64,000 nt of DNA from Dorea phocaeensis. GTDB lineage: Bacteria; Bacillota; Clostridia; Lachnospirales; Lachnospiraceae. The notes below the pieces were generated by a model, which saw only the letters and a program-made list of their open reading frames with translations, was not told the origin of the DNA and did not search any database. The stretch lies in NCBI RefSeq assembly GCF_900240315.1, contig NZ_OEPZ01000004.1, positions 62,001 to 126,000 on the forward strand. Direction: 5' to 3'. Positions 1 through 9,033 of this stretch are shown here, piece by piece; positions within the stretch are counted from its first letter, which is position 1, and every line of letters begins with the position of its first letter. The position numbers and the translations under genes were made by a program.

Positions 1-1194
1 ACAGACGAAGAGCTGGATGATATTCGTGGTTCCTACGGTGAGGAAGACGAGTATGATGAATATGGAGATGCCGACTACGACGAGGATGATTACGACGAAT
101 ATGACTCGGAGGAAGATTACGACGAGTATGATGAGTACGACGAAGGCCGGAAGAAGAAAAAGGGCGCAGATGACGTCAATCCGAAGATGCAGAAAATCAT
201 GAAGATTATGAAGATCGTGGTTGCAGTAATCATTGTGTTTATCCTGGTTTTCGCTGTCGGAAAAGCTGCCGGTGTGTTCAAGGGATTTGGCGGAATTACC
301 AAAGAAGAGGAAACAGAAGGTAAAGTCAAGGTCCCGAACGTCGTCGGTATGACGGAAGAACAGGCGAAGAAGGCGTTAAATAAAAAGGGACTTGGATTCA
401 AGGTGGCAGAGCGCAAAGACTCTAAGAAGTACGAAGAGGGAACCGTATCTGAGCAGAAGACCAAAGCCGGCAAGAAAGTAGCAAAGAATACGACGATTTT
501 GGTTGTGGTAAGCTCAGGGCTGGTAGGAAATGAGATTGTCGTTCCAGATGTCAGCAATATGAGTGAGGACGAGGCGCAGAGTAAATTAGAGGAAGCCGGA
601 TTTAAAAAGATTTCATCTACATTTGAATACAGTGATTCTGTTGCGGAAGGAGACGTAATCGGAACGACACCGGCGGCAAACTCAAAAGCAACAGAAGAAA
701 CCGAGATTGTGATGAAAGTCAGCAAGGGCGCTCAGAAGAAGACAGTTCCGAATGTCGTAGGGCAGGCAGATGCGGATGCGCAGAATGCGATCAAGGCAGC
801 CGGCCTTACAGTGGGTACGGTGACGTATGAGTTTGATGAGAGCGTTCCGAAGGGACAAGTGATTTCTCAGACTATCGCCGGAGGGGAAAAAGTGGCTTCC
901 GGTACCAGCGTAAGTATTGTTGTCAGCAACGGTCCAAAGCCGGATGAACGCGTGGAGGTAGTAAGTTTTGTAGGTCATTACGAAAGTGAATTGACAAGCT
1001 GGGCTTCTGCAAATGGAATGTATGTGAATCGTTCTGGATCCGAGTATAGCGATAGCTACGCAAAGGGAGTCATTATTTCTCAGAGTCCGGCATCTGGAAA
1101 GCTGGATAAGGGAAGTACGGTTAGTTATGTAGTCAGTCTTGGATCGAAACCACAGGGACCGGGCGGTGACGGAGAAACCGGAGAAAGCGATTAG
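1..1194 (+). CDS. prkC: Ser/Thr protein kinase with PASTA domains, C-terminal part (5' end outside window)
   Basis: The reading frame is open from base 1, so the kinase domain lies upstream of the window. What is visible is a very acidic Asp/Glu/Tyr-rich juxtamembrane linker (about the first 50 residues), a KKKK stop-transfer-like cluster, one transmembrane helix (nt 214-270) and four extracellular PASTA repeats (about nt 322-520, 535-725, 738-930, 952-1150). The first three begin with the typical VPNVVG/VPDV strand; the fourth (VEVVSFVG) is degenerate. PASTA kinases of Gram-positive bacteria sense muropeptides or lipid II and phosphorylate cell-wall, division and translation proteins. The following rsgA-rpe-thiN order is the usual Firmicutes context. 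Family assignment is firm; the kinase domain itself is inferred. Confidence 0.93.
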   Translation, partial: TDEELDDIRGSYGEEDEYDEYGDADYDEDDYDEYDSEEDYDEYDEYDEGRKKKKGADDVNPKMQKIMKIMKIVVAVIIVFILVFAVGKAAGVFKGFGGITKEEETEGKVKVPNVVGMTEEQAKKALNKKGLGFKVAERKDSKKYEEGTVSEQKTKAGKKVAKNTTILVVVSSGLVGNEIVVPDVSNMSEDEAQSKLEEAGFKKISSTFEYSDSVAEGDVIGTTPAANSKATEETEIVMKVSKGAQKKTVPNVVGQADADAQNAIKAAGLTVGTVTYEFDESVPKGQVISQTIAGGEKVASGTSVSIVVSNGPKPDERVEVVSFVGHYESELTSWASANGMYVNRSGSEYSDSYAKGVIISQSPASGKLDKGSTVSYVVSLGSKPQGPGGDGETGESD

Positions 1195-1224
1195 GCCTTA
1201 GGGATAATCAGATCACGCAAAGAA

Positions 1225-2118
1225 ATGAAAGAAAAGGGTATGCAGGGAAAGATAGTAAAAGGAATTGCCGGATTCTACTACGTTCACGTAGTAGAATCCG
1301 GTGTTTATGAATGTAAGGCAAAAGGGGTATTCCGCAAGGAAAAAATGAAACCTCTAGTGGGTGATAACGTAGAGCTGGAGGTGTTGGACGAGGATCAGAA
1401 GAAGGGAAATATCACAGAGATTCTGACACGTAAGAATGAACTGATTCGTCCGGCTGTGGCGAATATTGATCAGGCGCTGGTGGTATTTGCGGCTGCAAAA
1501 CCAGATCCTCATTTTAATCTGTTAGACAGATTTCTGGTGATGATGGAATGTAAAGAGATTCCGGTAGTTCTTTGCTTTAACAAAGAGGATGCGGCAGATG
1601 AGGAAAAAATCAAGGCGCTTCGTGAAATTTATGCGGGAACCGGATATCCGCTGATTTTTTCCAGCGCAAGAGAAGAGAAGAATATTGAACAGATCAAGGA
1701 ATTATTAAAGGGAAAGACGACGGCTATTGCAGGACCTTCCGGTGTGGGTAAATCATCGATTATCAATTTGATTCAACCGGAAGCCAACATGGAGACCGGA
1801 AGCATCAGCCGTAAGATTGAACGAGGGAAACATACGACTCGCCATTCGGAATTATTTCCGGTGGGATCAGATGCTTATATTATGGATACGCCTGGATTTA
1901 GTTCCTTATATGTGAATGAGTTTGAAAAAGAGGAACTGAAATACTATTTTCCGGAATTTGCAAAGTATGAAGGCACTTGTAAGTTTCATGGCTGCGATCA
2001 TGTGCATGAACCGGGCTGCACGGTAAAAGAGGCGGTGGAGACCGGAGAAATTCACAGGATTCGGTATGAAAATTATATAGAAATGTATGAAGAACTGAAA
2101 AATAAGAGGAGGTACTGA
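1225..2118 (+). CDS. rsgA: Ribosome small subunit-dependent GTPase A
   Basis: Late 30S-assembly GTPase (YjeQ/RsgA). It has the circularly permuted order of this family: an N-terminal OB-fold, then G4 (NKED, about residue 117), G1 P-loop (GPSGVGKSS, about residue 170) and G3 (DTPG, about residue 220), then a C-terminal zinc knuckle (CKFHGCDHVHEPGC, from about residue 252). Full length for the family. The start is uncertain: ATG 1225 gives 297 aa, but ATG 1240 (MQGKIVKG) matches the usual N-terminus, and neither has a well-spaced ribosome binding site. Lies 30 nt after prkC and immediately before rpe, whose ribosome binding site is inside the last codons of this gene. Confidence 0.96.
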   Translation: MKEKGMQGKIVKGIAGFYYVHVVESGVYECKAKGVFRKEKMKPLVGDNVELEVLDEDQKKGNITEILTRKNELIRPAVANIDQALVVFAAAKPDPHFNLLDRFLVMMECKEIPVVLCFNKEDAADEEKIKALREIYAGTGYPLIFSSAREEKNIEQIKELLKGKTTAIAGPSGVGKSSIINLIQPEANMETGSISRKIERGKHTTRHSELFPVGSDAYIMDTPGFSSLYVNEFEKEELKYYFPEFAKYEGTCKFHGCDHVHEPGCTVKEAVETGEIHRIRYENYIEMYEELKNKRRY

Positions 2119-2119
2119 T

Positions 2120-2782
2120 ATGAAGTATATACTGTCTCCGTCAATTCTGGCGGCGGATTTTAAAAAACTGGGAGAAGAGATGTGTCAGACTGCGGAAAAT
2201 GGAGCAGAGTACCTCCATTTTGATGTGATGGACGGGATGTTCGTACCAAGTATTTCTTTTGGAATGCCGGTGTTGGCATCCATTCATGGTGCGACGCAAC
2301 AAGTGATGGATGTGCATCTGATGGTTCAGGAGCCGATTCGGTATATCGAAGCATTTAAAGAAGCGGGCGCGGATTTGGTGACGGTTCACCTGGAAGCATG
2401 TGAGGATGTTTCAGCAACGATTGAGAAGATCAAAGAATGTAACATGAAAGTGGGACTTTCGATCTGTCCGGATACACCGGCAGAAGCAGTGGAGCCTTAC
2501 CTTGGCGAGTTGGATATGGTATTGGTGATGAGTGTTCATCCGGGATTTGGCGGTCAGAAATTTATTCCGGAAAGCTTGGAGAAGATTCGTCAAATCCGAC
2601 AGATGATTACAAAACGAGAGTTGGATGTGGATATTCAGGTTGATGGAGGAATCTATCAGACGAACGTGCGTGAAGTGCTGGAAGCGGGTGCGAATGTAAT
2701 TGTAGCCGGATCGGCTGTATTTAAGGGGGATCCGGGAGACAATACCAGAAGGTTTATGGAGATATTAAAAAGCTATGAGTAA
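2120..2782 (+). CDS. rpe: Ribulose-phosphate 3-epimerase
   Basis: Interconverts D-ribulose 5-phosphate and D-xylulose 5-phosphate in the pentose phosphate pathway. 220 aa, full length for the TIM-barrel family. Visible motifs are the metal and catalytic segment HFDVMDGMFVP near residue 34, HLMV near residue 67, SVHPGFGGQ near residue 139, and the phosphate-binding DGG near residue 175. ATG 2120 follows a GAGGAGG site at 2106-2112 with good spacing. It starts 1 nt after the rsgA stop and overlaps thiN by 8 nt, so the three genes are probably translationally coupled. Confidence 0.97.
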   Translation: MKYILSPSILAADFKKLGEEMCQTAENGAEYLHFDVMDGMFVPSISFGMPVLASIHGATQQVMDVHLMVQEPIRYIEAFKEAGADLVTVHLEACEDVSATIEKIKECNMKVGLSICPDTPAEAVEPYLGELDMVLVMSVHPGFGGQKFIPESLEKIRQIRQMITKRELDVDIQVDGGIYQTNVREVLEAGANVIVAGSAVFKGDPGDNTRRFMEILKSYE

Positions 2783-3434
2783 GAGGATTGTAATTGTAAG
2801 CGGAGGAGAGTTAGACGAAGCATTAACCTGTGAAATTCTTGGTGAGGATGAAAACAGCTTTATCATCGGAGTGGATAAAGGTGTGGAATTTCTGTATCAT
2901 CATCAGATCATGCCAAGCTACATTGTCGGAGATTTTGACAGTGCAAGCAGCGAGATCCGGGACTATTATCGGGAAGAGACGGATGTACCGATTCGGGAAT
3001 ATAACCCGGTGAAGGATGCTTCTGATACAGAGATTGCGATTCGGCTTGCCATGACTCTTGGCTGTGAAAGCATTCTGATTCTAGGCGCTACCGGCGGACG
3101 GGTGGATCATTTGTGGGCGAATATTCAGTCGCTGTATATTCCGTTTAAGGCCGGGATTGACGCGCAGATTCTGGATTGTCAGAATCGAATCCGCTTAATT
3201 GGAGGCGGAGAGACCAGACTTTTGAAGACAGAAGCCTATGGCCCTTACTTTTCGGTATTTCCGCTGGGGCAAGAAGTGTTCGGCTTTAACATTGAAGGGG
3301 CGAAGTATCCGCTTCGCGAGCACACGTTGACACCTTATGACAGTTTGTGTGTCAGCAACCAGATCGAAGGAGAGGAAGCGGTGATTCGATTTCTGGATGG
3401 TGTGGTAATTCTGATGGAGACTCGTGATAAATAG
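2775..3434 (+). CDS. thiN: Thiamine pyrophosphokinase
   Basis: Transfers pyrophosphate from ATP to thiamine to make TPP. 219 aa. Motifs of the family are GDFDS (about residue 52), DASDTEIA (about residue 80) and GATGGRVDH (about residue 104). It overlaps rpe by 8 nt and has no strong ribosome binding site of its own, which fits translational coupling. Ends just before a bidirectional terminator. It accepts free thiamine rather than thiamine monophosphate, which matters for reading the thiamine operon at 45-50 kb in this window. Confidence 0.95.
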   Translation: MSKRIVIVSGGELDEALTCEILGEDENSFIIGVDKGVEFLYHHQIMPSYIVGDFDSASSEIRDYYREETDVPIREYNPVKDASDTEIAIRLAMTLGCESILILGATGGRVDHLWANIQSLYIPFKAGIDAQILDCQNRIRLIGGGETRLLKTEAYGPYFSVFPLGQEVFGFNIEGAKYPLREHTLTPYDSLCVSNQIEGEEAVIRFLDGVVILMETRDK

Positions 3435-3451
3435 ATGAGATTAGGACTGAT

Positions 3452-3487
3452 AAAAGATACGGCAGGATGATTCCTGCCGTATCTTTT
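3452..3487. terminator. Bidirectional intrinsic terminator between thiN and the ROK gene
   Basis: A perfect 16-bp stem (arms 3452-3467 and 3472-3487, loop TGAT) with A-run and T-run at the two ends, so it can act on both strands. The right arm contains the stop codon of the minus-strand ROK gene. Confidence 0.9.
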
Positions 3488-4697
3488 ATGTGTGATATTC
3501 AAAATTAGGATTATTAATAAAAAATGTAAATGCAGCCAAGGCAGCAGCGCCCTTTGCACCTCTGAAATTATCAAATTCTGTAATCTCGATATCGATATTT
3601 CTTTTCGTTGGAATGAAATTAAGCTGCTCTTGTATTTGTGAAATAATCTGGTTTTTAAATGACAGATAGCAAAAGAGCTTACTGTTTAGATAGATTTTAT
3701 CACTGTCCTGAAGGATAAGAGTGTTGGCAATTGAAGTGCTCAAAAGCTTTAGGCCCTGATCAATCTTAGTGGTGAAATAAGAATCACCTAATTCATATGC
3801 CTTGATGATAGTTTCAATGGTTATGTCATTCTCAGAAGCAACAAGACTTCTTAAAATATTATTGGGAGAGCTGTTAAACAAAAGCTGCCCGGTTTTAATC
3901 AACCAAGATTCTGAAATATAGGTTTGAAGGCAGCCTTTCTTTCCGCATTCGCAGACAGGGCCATTAATATCAACAACGGTATGGCCGATTTCTCCGATAT
4001 AAGAATTTTCCTTAATTCCCAATTGTGAAGAATTAAAAAAGGAACAGAATAATCCGTGTCCGATGTGATAGAACAAGAATTTATCGGGTGAATTGGAGGC
4101 GTTAAATAGATACTCGCCAAGCGACATACATTCTACATTGTTATTTACGGTAAATGCAAATGGAAAGTGGCTGGATATCTCTTCTAGATTAAAGGAGTTC
4201 CACAGTGGATTGTTTGATATAATTGTTTTTTTAAAATAATCAAAGTGTCCAGGGATGGCAATTCCGGCGCCATATATTTTTTCGACTTTTATTTTTTTTA
4301 TACAAATATTAATCTGAGATACCAGCTCTTCGTTGATATTGTCTACATTATAGGAAGAAAGCGGTTTGGAGGCACATTGAATTACGGTTCCAACCAAATC
4401 CGTCAGAGCGATAAAGATTCCTCTCATATTGATTTCAATTCCAAGGAGATATCCGGAAGAGGCATTCAAAGTGAGAAGCTTGCGTTTGCGTCCAGAACCG
4501 GAATTGCCGCTGATTTCGTCTCCGGTTTCCATGATTTCCTCCTTTTTCATTAAATCTGCAGTGATAGAAGTTATGAGAGCCGGTGTAAGACCTGTGTTAT
4601 TGGCGATTTCGATTCTTGAGGTCTGTCCTGCTCGGTAGATAAACTCAAGTACAGAAGCAACGTGATTTTTATAAATATCTGATTGTTTTTTATACAT
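3486..4697 (-). CDS. ROK-family transcriptional regulator (NagC/XylR type)
   Basis: 403 aa. An N-terminal winged helix-turn-helix (about residues 15-65, with a TRIEIANNTGLTPALIT recognition region) is followed by a ROK sugar-kinase-like domain. The zinc-binding cluster CECGKKGCL and the sugar-binding GEIGH segment are present. Such proteins bind an operator until a sugar or sugar phosphate binds the ROK domain. Divergent from the PTS/DUF4838/ABC operon that starts at 4935, it most likely represses that operon. The intergenic region holds inverted repeats (4788-4820) near the PTS promoter. The ligand is not known from sequence. Confidence 0.92.
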   Translation of the reverse strand: MYKKQSDIYKNHVASVLEFIYRAGQTSRIEIANNTGLTPALITSITADLMKKEEIMETGDEISGNSGSGRKRKLLTLNASSGYLLGIEINMRGIFIALTDLVGTVIQCASKPLSSYNVDNINEELVSQINICIKKIKVEKIYGAGIAIPGHFDYFKKTIISNNPLWNSFNLEEISSHFPFAFTVNNNVECMSLGEYLFNASNSPDKFLFYHIGHGLFCSFFNSSQLGIKENSYIGEIGHTVVDINGPVCECGKKGCLQTYISESWLIKTGQLLFNSSPNNILRSLVASENDITIETIIKAYELGDSYFTTKIDQGLKLLSTSIANTLILQDSDKIYLNSKLFCYLSFKNQIISQIQEQLNFIPTKRNIDIEITEFDNFRGAKGAAALAAFTFFINNPNFEYHT

Positions 4698-4753
4698 AAA
4701 TAAATAAGTCCTTTCGGGTTTTCAGAAAAAACCGTGAGTATACTATTAGTGTA

Positions 4754-4820
4754 GCATGGAAAGACATATTTTTCCATGCGATTTTTTATTTCGTCATAAT
4801 GTACGAAAACGAAATTATGA
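4754..4820. promoter_or_regulatory. Inverted repeats in the ROK/PTS divergent region, putative operator
   Basis: A 9-bp inverted repeat GCATGGAAA/TTTCCATGC lies at 4754-4779. Nested dyads ATTTCGT (4788-4794)/ACGAAAT (4809-4815) and TCATAAT (4794-4800)/ATTATGA (4814-4820) follow. They sit between the two divergent genes and upstream of the PTS promoter, where a ROK repressor would be expected to bind. Operator function is inferred. Confidence 0.5.
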
Positions 4821-4854
4821 AAATGTTGATTATTTACAAAAAATAAATTAAATC

Positions 4855-4883
4855 TTTACAAAACAGTGGTTAAAAGGTATTAT
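4855..4883 (+). promoter_or_regulatory. Sigma-A-type promoter of the PTS/DUF4838/ABC operon
   Basis: TTTACA at 4855-4860 and TATTAT at 4878-4883 are separated by exactly 17 nt. An A/T-rich UP-like tract lies upstream. The gene start is about 50 nt downstream, with an AGGAGG ribosome binding site. Confidence 0.7.
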
Positions 4884-4934
4884 ATATTTATAAAAAATAA
4901 ATAAAAAACAAACGAATGAAAACAGGAGGACAAC

Positions 4935-6227
4935 ATGAAAAAGATCTTTGGTTTTTTGGAGCAGAAATTGGCTCCCATGGGGGAAAAGATTGGTAAACAA
5001 AGACATTTAAAAGCGTTAAGAGAAGGTATTATGATGGCAATGCCGTTAGTACTTTTAGGATCGTTCTTCGTTCTGATTAAGGACTTCCCGATCGCTGCAT
5101 GGACAGAGTGGTTAAAATCACATTGGGGATTAGATGTTCTTTTGAATACAATGGCAAACAACTCTTTCGGATTGATGGCGCTGATTACAGCTTTCGGTAT
5201 TGCCTATCGTCTGGCAGAGTCTTATGATACAGATGGACCGTCAGCAGGTGTACTTTCACTTGGAGCATTTCTGCTCACAACTCCATCTATTGTAGCAGAA
5301 GATGGTGCGGCAGGCATTCCATATGGAATGTTAGGTGGAAAAGGTATCTTTGCTGCAATTGTTGTAGCTATGATTTCAGCAGAGATTTACCGTTGGTTTA
5401 TCCAGAAAAATATTACGATTAAAATGCCGGCAGGAGTACCGGAGGTGGTAAGTAAATCTTTCTCAGCATTGATTCCTGGTATTACCATTCTTGCATTTTT
5501 CGGAATGGTACTCAAAGTAATTGAAATTACAGGTCTTGGAAGCTTGAATGCGATTCTTGCAGTTGTAATTGGAAAACCTTTGGGATTGATCGCAGGTACA
5601 TTGCCTGGAACTTTTGTGGCTGTATTCTTGAACTCACTGCTGTGGTTCTGTGGTGTAAATGGTGGGCAGGTAGTAGGAGCCGTTATGAACCCACTTTGGA
5701 TTCAGTATGCAGATGCAAACCGTATTGCACAGATGGCGGGAGAAGCACTTCCGAATATCGTAACTGCTCCATTTATGGATCTTTTCGTATATATCGGTGG
5801 AGGCGGAGCCACAATCGGATTGGCATTATGCTTGATGTTCTTCAGTAAGAGTAAGGCTTACAAAACACTTGGAAAAGTATCTGGAATTCCGGCGTTGTTC
5901 AATATCAATACAGCAATCCTCTTTACGTTCCCGACGGTATTGAACCCAATTATGCTGATCCCATTTGTACTGACACCGGTTGTAAATGCAGTTATTACTT
6001 ATTTAGCAATGATGACAAATCTGGTTCCTTATACAACAGGAGTAACACTTCCTTGGACGACACCGCCGATCATTGGTGGATTCCTTGCAACAGGAAGCTG
6101 GAGAGGAGCGGTTCTTCAGATTGTTCTGGTAGCTGTGTCCTTTATGATCTACTTCCCGTTCTTCAAGGCGGCAGATAAGAGAAACTTGGAAAAAGAGTCT
6201 GTGAAAAAAGAAGGAGCAGATAAGTAA
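4935..6227 (+). CDS. PTS sugar transporter subunit IIC (lactose/cellobiose family)
   Basis: 430 aa integral membrane protein with about ten hydrophobic segments, of the EIIC Lac/cellobiose (CelB-like) family. It carries the conserved NGGQVVGAVMNPLWIQ-like segment around residues 240-255 and a long loop rich in Gly before TTPPIIGGFLATGSW. EIIC forms the sugar channel of the phosphotransferase system and needs EIIA and EIIB partners, which are absent from this locus and from the whole window. It is the first gene of an operon with a DUF4838 protein (1-nt gap) and ABC sugar importer genes. It may borrow EIIA/B from another locus or act as a facilitator. Start supported by AGGAGG at 4925-4930. 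Confidence 0.93.
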   Translation: MKKIFGFLEQKLAPMGEKIGKQRHLKALREGIMMAMPLVLLGSFFVLIKDFPIAAWTEWLKSHWGLDVLLNTMANNSFGLMALITAFGIAYRLAESYDTDGPSAGVLSLGAFLLTTPSIVAEDGAAGIPYGMLGGKGIFAAIVVAMISAEIYRWFIQKNITIKMPAGVPEVVSKSFSALIPGITILAFFGMVLKVIEITGLGSLNAILAVVIGKPLGLIAGTLPGTFVAVFLNSLLWFCGVNGGQVVGAVMNPLWIQYADANRIAQMAGEALPNIVTAPFMDLFVYIGGGGATIGLALCLMFFSKSKAYKTLGKVSGIPALFNINTAILFTFPTVLNPIMLIPFVLTPVVNAVITYLAMMTNLVPYTTGVTLPWTTPPIIGGFLATGSWRGAVLQIVLVAVSFMIYFPFFKAADKRNLEKESVKKEGADK

Positions 6228-6228
6228 A

Positions 6229-8106
6229 ATGATTCTGAGAATTGGATATAAGTTAGAAGATATAGATTTTATAAAAGAAGAAGCAAAATACTATTTTGAA
6301 AAAGTATTTGATGTTCAAGTAGAAGAATGTGAATGGGAAGCGGCAGATCTTAAGCTTGCCATTGAGAAAAATGACGCTGATTTAGATCAGATTCACATTG
6401 AACTGAAACAGGGAAAAGGTATCATTACCTCAAACAGCAAAGTTGGAATTTTGATTGCATTGTATAGATTTTTCTATGAATTTGGAGTAAGATATGTAAG
6501 ACCTGGAAAAGAGCATGAGGTTTGCCCGTCTCTTACGGAAGTGGATTTCTTTGAGAAAGAAATCCATATCGAAGAGACTGCAAGTTTCAAACACAGAGGC
6601 GTATGTATCGAGGGTGCAGACTCTTATGATAATTTGAAAAACTTTATTGACTGGCTTCCGAAGATTGGAATGAACAGCTTCTTTATTCAGTTTGAAAATC
6701 CATACTCTTTCTTTAAGAGATGGTATGAGCATGAATTTAACCCATATGCAGAGAAAGAACCATTCAACGCAGAGATTGCACAGGAGATGAGCGACCGCAT
6801 TGATGAGGAGATGAAGCTTAGAGGAATCGTTCATCACAGAGTTGGTCATGGATGGACAGGAGAAGTTCTGGGATACTCCTCTAAATATGGATGGGAGTCG
6901 GGACTGACACTTCCGGAAGAGAAAAAGCCATTGGTAGCAGAGCTGAATGGAAAGCGTGAGCTTTTTGACACTGCACCGATTCTGACCAGTCTGGATTTTG
7001 CAAACCCAGAGGTTGGGAACAGAATGGTAGAATTGATTGTTGATTATGCAAAGGCAAGACGTGATGTGGATTATCTTCATGTATGGCTTTCTGATGCGAG
7101 AAACAATATCTGTGAATGTGAAGAATGTCAGAAGGATCTTCCGTCTGATCAGTATATCGGAATTTTAAATCAGTTGGATGAAGCCTTGACAAAAGAAGGG
7201 CTGAATACCAAGATCTGTTTCCTTCTTTACCATGAGCTGTTATTTGCTCCAAAGAAAGAAACACTGAAAAATCCAGAACGATTCACCATGATGTTCGCAC
7301 CAATCACGAGAACGTTTGAAATGAGTTATGCAGACGTGGATTACGATGCAATTCCGGAAGCAAAACCATATGTAAGAAATAAAATCGTATTGCCGAACTC
7401 ATTAGAAGAAAATCTTTCTTACTTGTTCCAGTGGAAAGAAAGATTCCAGGGAGACAGCTTTGTATATGATTATCCATTGGGACGTGCTCATTATGGGGAC
7501 CTTGGATATATGAAGATCAGTCATGTAATCTATCGAGATGTAAAGTTCCTGAAAAATCTTGGCTTAAATGGATATATCAGCTGTCAGGAGCTTCGCGCAG
7601 GATTCCCTCATAATCTGCCGAACTATGTCATGGGACATATGTTATGGAACAATACTTTAAGCTATGAAGATTTGAAGGAAGAGTACTTCAGCGCTATGTA
7701 CGGTGAAGCATGGAAAGAAGTTGTTGAATATCTGGAGGCGTTATCTCAGTATTCATCTTGTGATTACTTCAATGCAATTGGAGAAAGATTGAATCCGGTG
7801 CTGTCTGATCGATATGGCGTGTGCGTGAATTTAAGCCGCGAAAAGCTTTCTTTGATAGAGGAAAATACTGTGAAGACAAGTGGAAACCAGAAGTCGGAGT
7901 GGAAGAACCTTGGATATCATAGAGAGTATGTGGAAAAAATGGCAACAGCATTGCGGCTGATCAGCGAAGGAAAGAATGTAGAGGCACAGCGTGCTTGGAG
8001 AGTGGTTCTTGACTTTATCCGCAGAAATGAAATGGCATTTCAGCCAAATCTCGATGTGTATCGTGTGATTGAGGTTGCCAAAAATTACGCAGGATTTAAA
8101 TTGTAA
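6229..8106 (+). CDS. DUF4838 domain-containing protein, probable cytoplasmic glycosidase
   Basis: 625 aa without a signal peptide. The N-terminal about 100 residues resemble the alpha/beta domain preceding GH20/GH67-type catalytic barrels (SKVGILIALYRFFYEFGVRY, about residues 70-90). The middle holds the DUF4838 hallmark: WLSDARNNICECEECQ around residues 287-302, with three Cys. This family is placed near alpha-glucuronidase and beta-hexosaminidase folds, but its substrate is not established as far as I know. Coupled to the PTS IIC gene (1-nt gap) and followed by ABC sugar permeases, it probably cleaves an imported oligosaccharide or phosphorylated sugar in the cytoplasm. Confidence 0.85.
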   Translation: MILRIGYKLEDIDFIKEEAKYYFEKVFDVQVEECEWEAADLKLAIEKNDADLDQIHIELKQGKGIITSNSKVGILIALYRFFYEFGVRYVRPGKEHEVCPSLTEVDFFEKEIHIEETASFKHRGVCIEGADSYDNLKNFIDWLPKIGMNSFFIQFENPYSFFKRWYEHEFNPYAEKEPFNAEIAQEMSDRIDEEMKLRGIVHHRVGHGWTGEVLGYSSKYGWESGLTLPEEKKPLVAELNGKRELFDTAPILTSLDFANPEVGNRMVELIVDYAKARRDVDYLHVWLSDARNNICECEECQKDLPSDQYIGILNQLDEALTKEGLNTKICFLLYHELLFAPKKETLKNPERFTMMFAPITRTFEMSYADVDYDAIPEAKPYVRNKIVLPNSLEENLSYLFQWKERFQGDSFVYDYPLGRAHYGDLGYMKISHVIYRDVKFLKNLGLNGYISCQELRAGFPHNLPNYVMGHMLWNNTLSYEDLKEEYFSAMYGEAWKEVVEYLEALSQYSSCDYFNAIGERLNPVLSDRYGVCVNLSREKLSLIEENTVKTSGNQKSEWKNLGYHREYVEKMATALRLISEGKNVEAQRAWRVVLDFIRRNEMAFQPNLDVYRVIEVAKNYAGFKL

Positions 8107-8142
8107 CAGTAAATGTAATTTGAAACGGGGAGACATGGAAAA

Positions 8143-9033
8143 ATGAACGATAAAGGCCGTAAAAAGATCATTGTGACATTTATGCTGCCGATGCTGCTCC
8201 TGTATGTGGTGTTCCAGTTGTATCCAATCATTTTGAATATTTTCTATTCTCTTTTGAATTGGAATGGGATTACGAAAACTGCAAATTTTATAGGCTTTTC
8301 AAATTACAGAGAGGTTTTGACGGATGGATTGTTCTGGAATGCAGTCCGAAACAGTCTGTTGTTTGCAGTGATAGGAACTGTTTTGCAGGTGGCAATCTCG
8401 TTTTTCCTTGCATATCTGGTAGAATATAATACCTTTAAACATCGCAAAATAATGCGTTTGATATTCATTATGCCAATTGTAGCTACTTCTGCTACGATTG
8501 GCATAATTATGAAGAGCATTTTTAGCTATGACGGATTTGTAAATACCATATTTAGCAGCTTGGCAGGGACAAAAATAGAGTGGCTTACAGAACCTAAATG
8601 GGCATTCCTTATGATTCTATTAGTGTCTGTATGGAAAGAAACGGGAACTTTATTTATATATTGGATGGCTGGGTTTCAGATGATACCGCAGACAGTAATT
8701 GAGGCATCAAAGGTGGATGGAGCATCGGAAGGTGCTTTTGTGCGTTATGTATTAATTCCGGCAATGAAGCCGATGATTTTTACTGTCGGGTCTATTGCGT
8801 TTTTGAATGCAATGAAAGTGTTTGATATTATACAGACTTTGACTGCAGGAGGGCCATATTTTTCGACGGATATGATTTCAACATATATTTATCGAACGGC
8901 CTTTTCTAGTTCCTTTGGAGCACCGAGATTAAGCTATGCGAGTGCGGCTGCTGTGATGTGTCTGGTGTTCCTGATTGCGGGCAGTTTGTTGATGAAGCTT
9001 TTGATGAAGCGGAAAGCGGGCAGAATGAGATGA
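8143..9033 (+). CDS. ABC sugar transporter permease (MalF/UgpA-like)
   Basis: 296 aa with six predicted transmembrane helices and the binding-protein-dependent transport EAA loop (EASKVDGA, about residues 186-193, then a conserved LIPAMKP). It pairs with the next permease to form the channel of a CUT1-type carbohydrate importer. ATG 8143 follows a GGGGAG site. No ATPase gene is present in the locus, so a shared MsmK-like ATPase elsewhere is likely. Overlaps the next gene by 4 nt (ATGA). Confidence 0.93.
   Translation: MNDKGRKKIIVTFMLPMLLLYVVFQLYPIILNIFYSLLNWNGITKTANFIGFSNYREVLTDGLFWNAVRNSLLFAVIGTVLQVAISFFLAYLVEYNTFKHRKIMRLIFIMPIVATSATIGIIMKSIFSYDGFVNTIFSSLAGTKIEWLTEPKWAFLMILLVSVWKETGTLFIYWMAGFQMIPQTVIEASKVDGASEGAFVRYVLIPAMKPMIFTVGSIAFLNAMKVFDIIQTLTAGGPYFSTDMISTYIYRTAFSSSFGAPRLSYASAAAVMCLVFLIAGSLLMKLLMKRKAGRMR

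Noticed and set aside
117-725. 202-residue antisense frame in the PASTA kinase region
   Set aside because: It mirrors the strongly supported PASTA repeats; no ribosome binding site or known domain.
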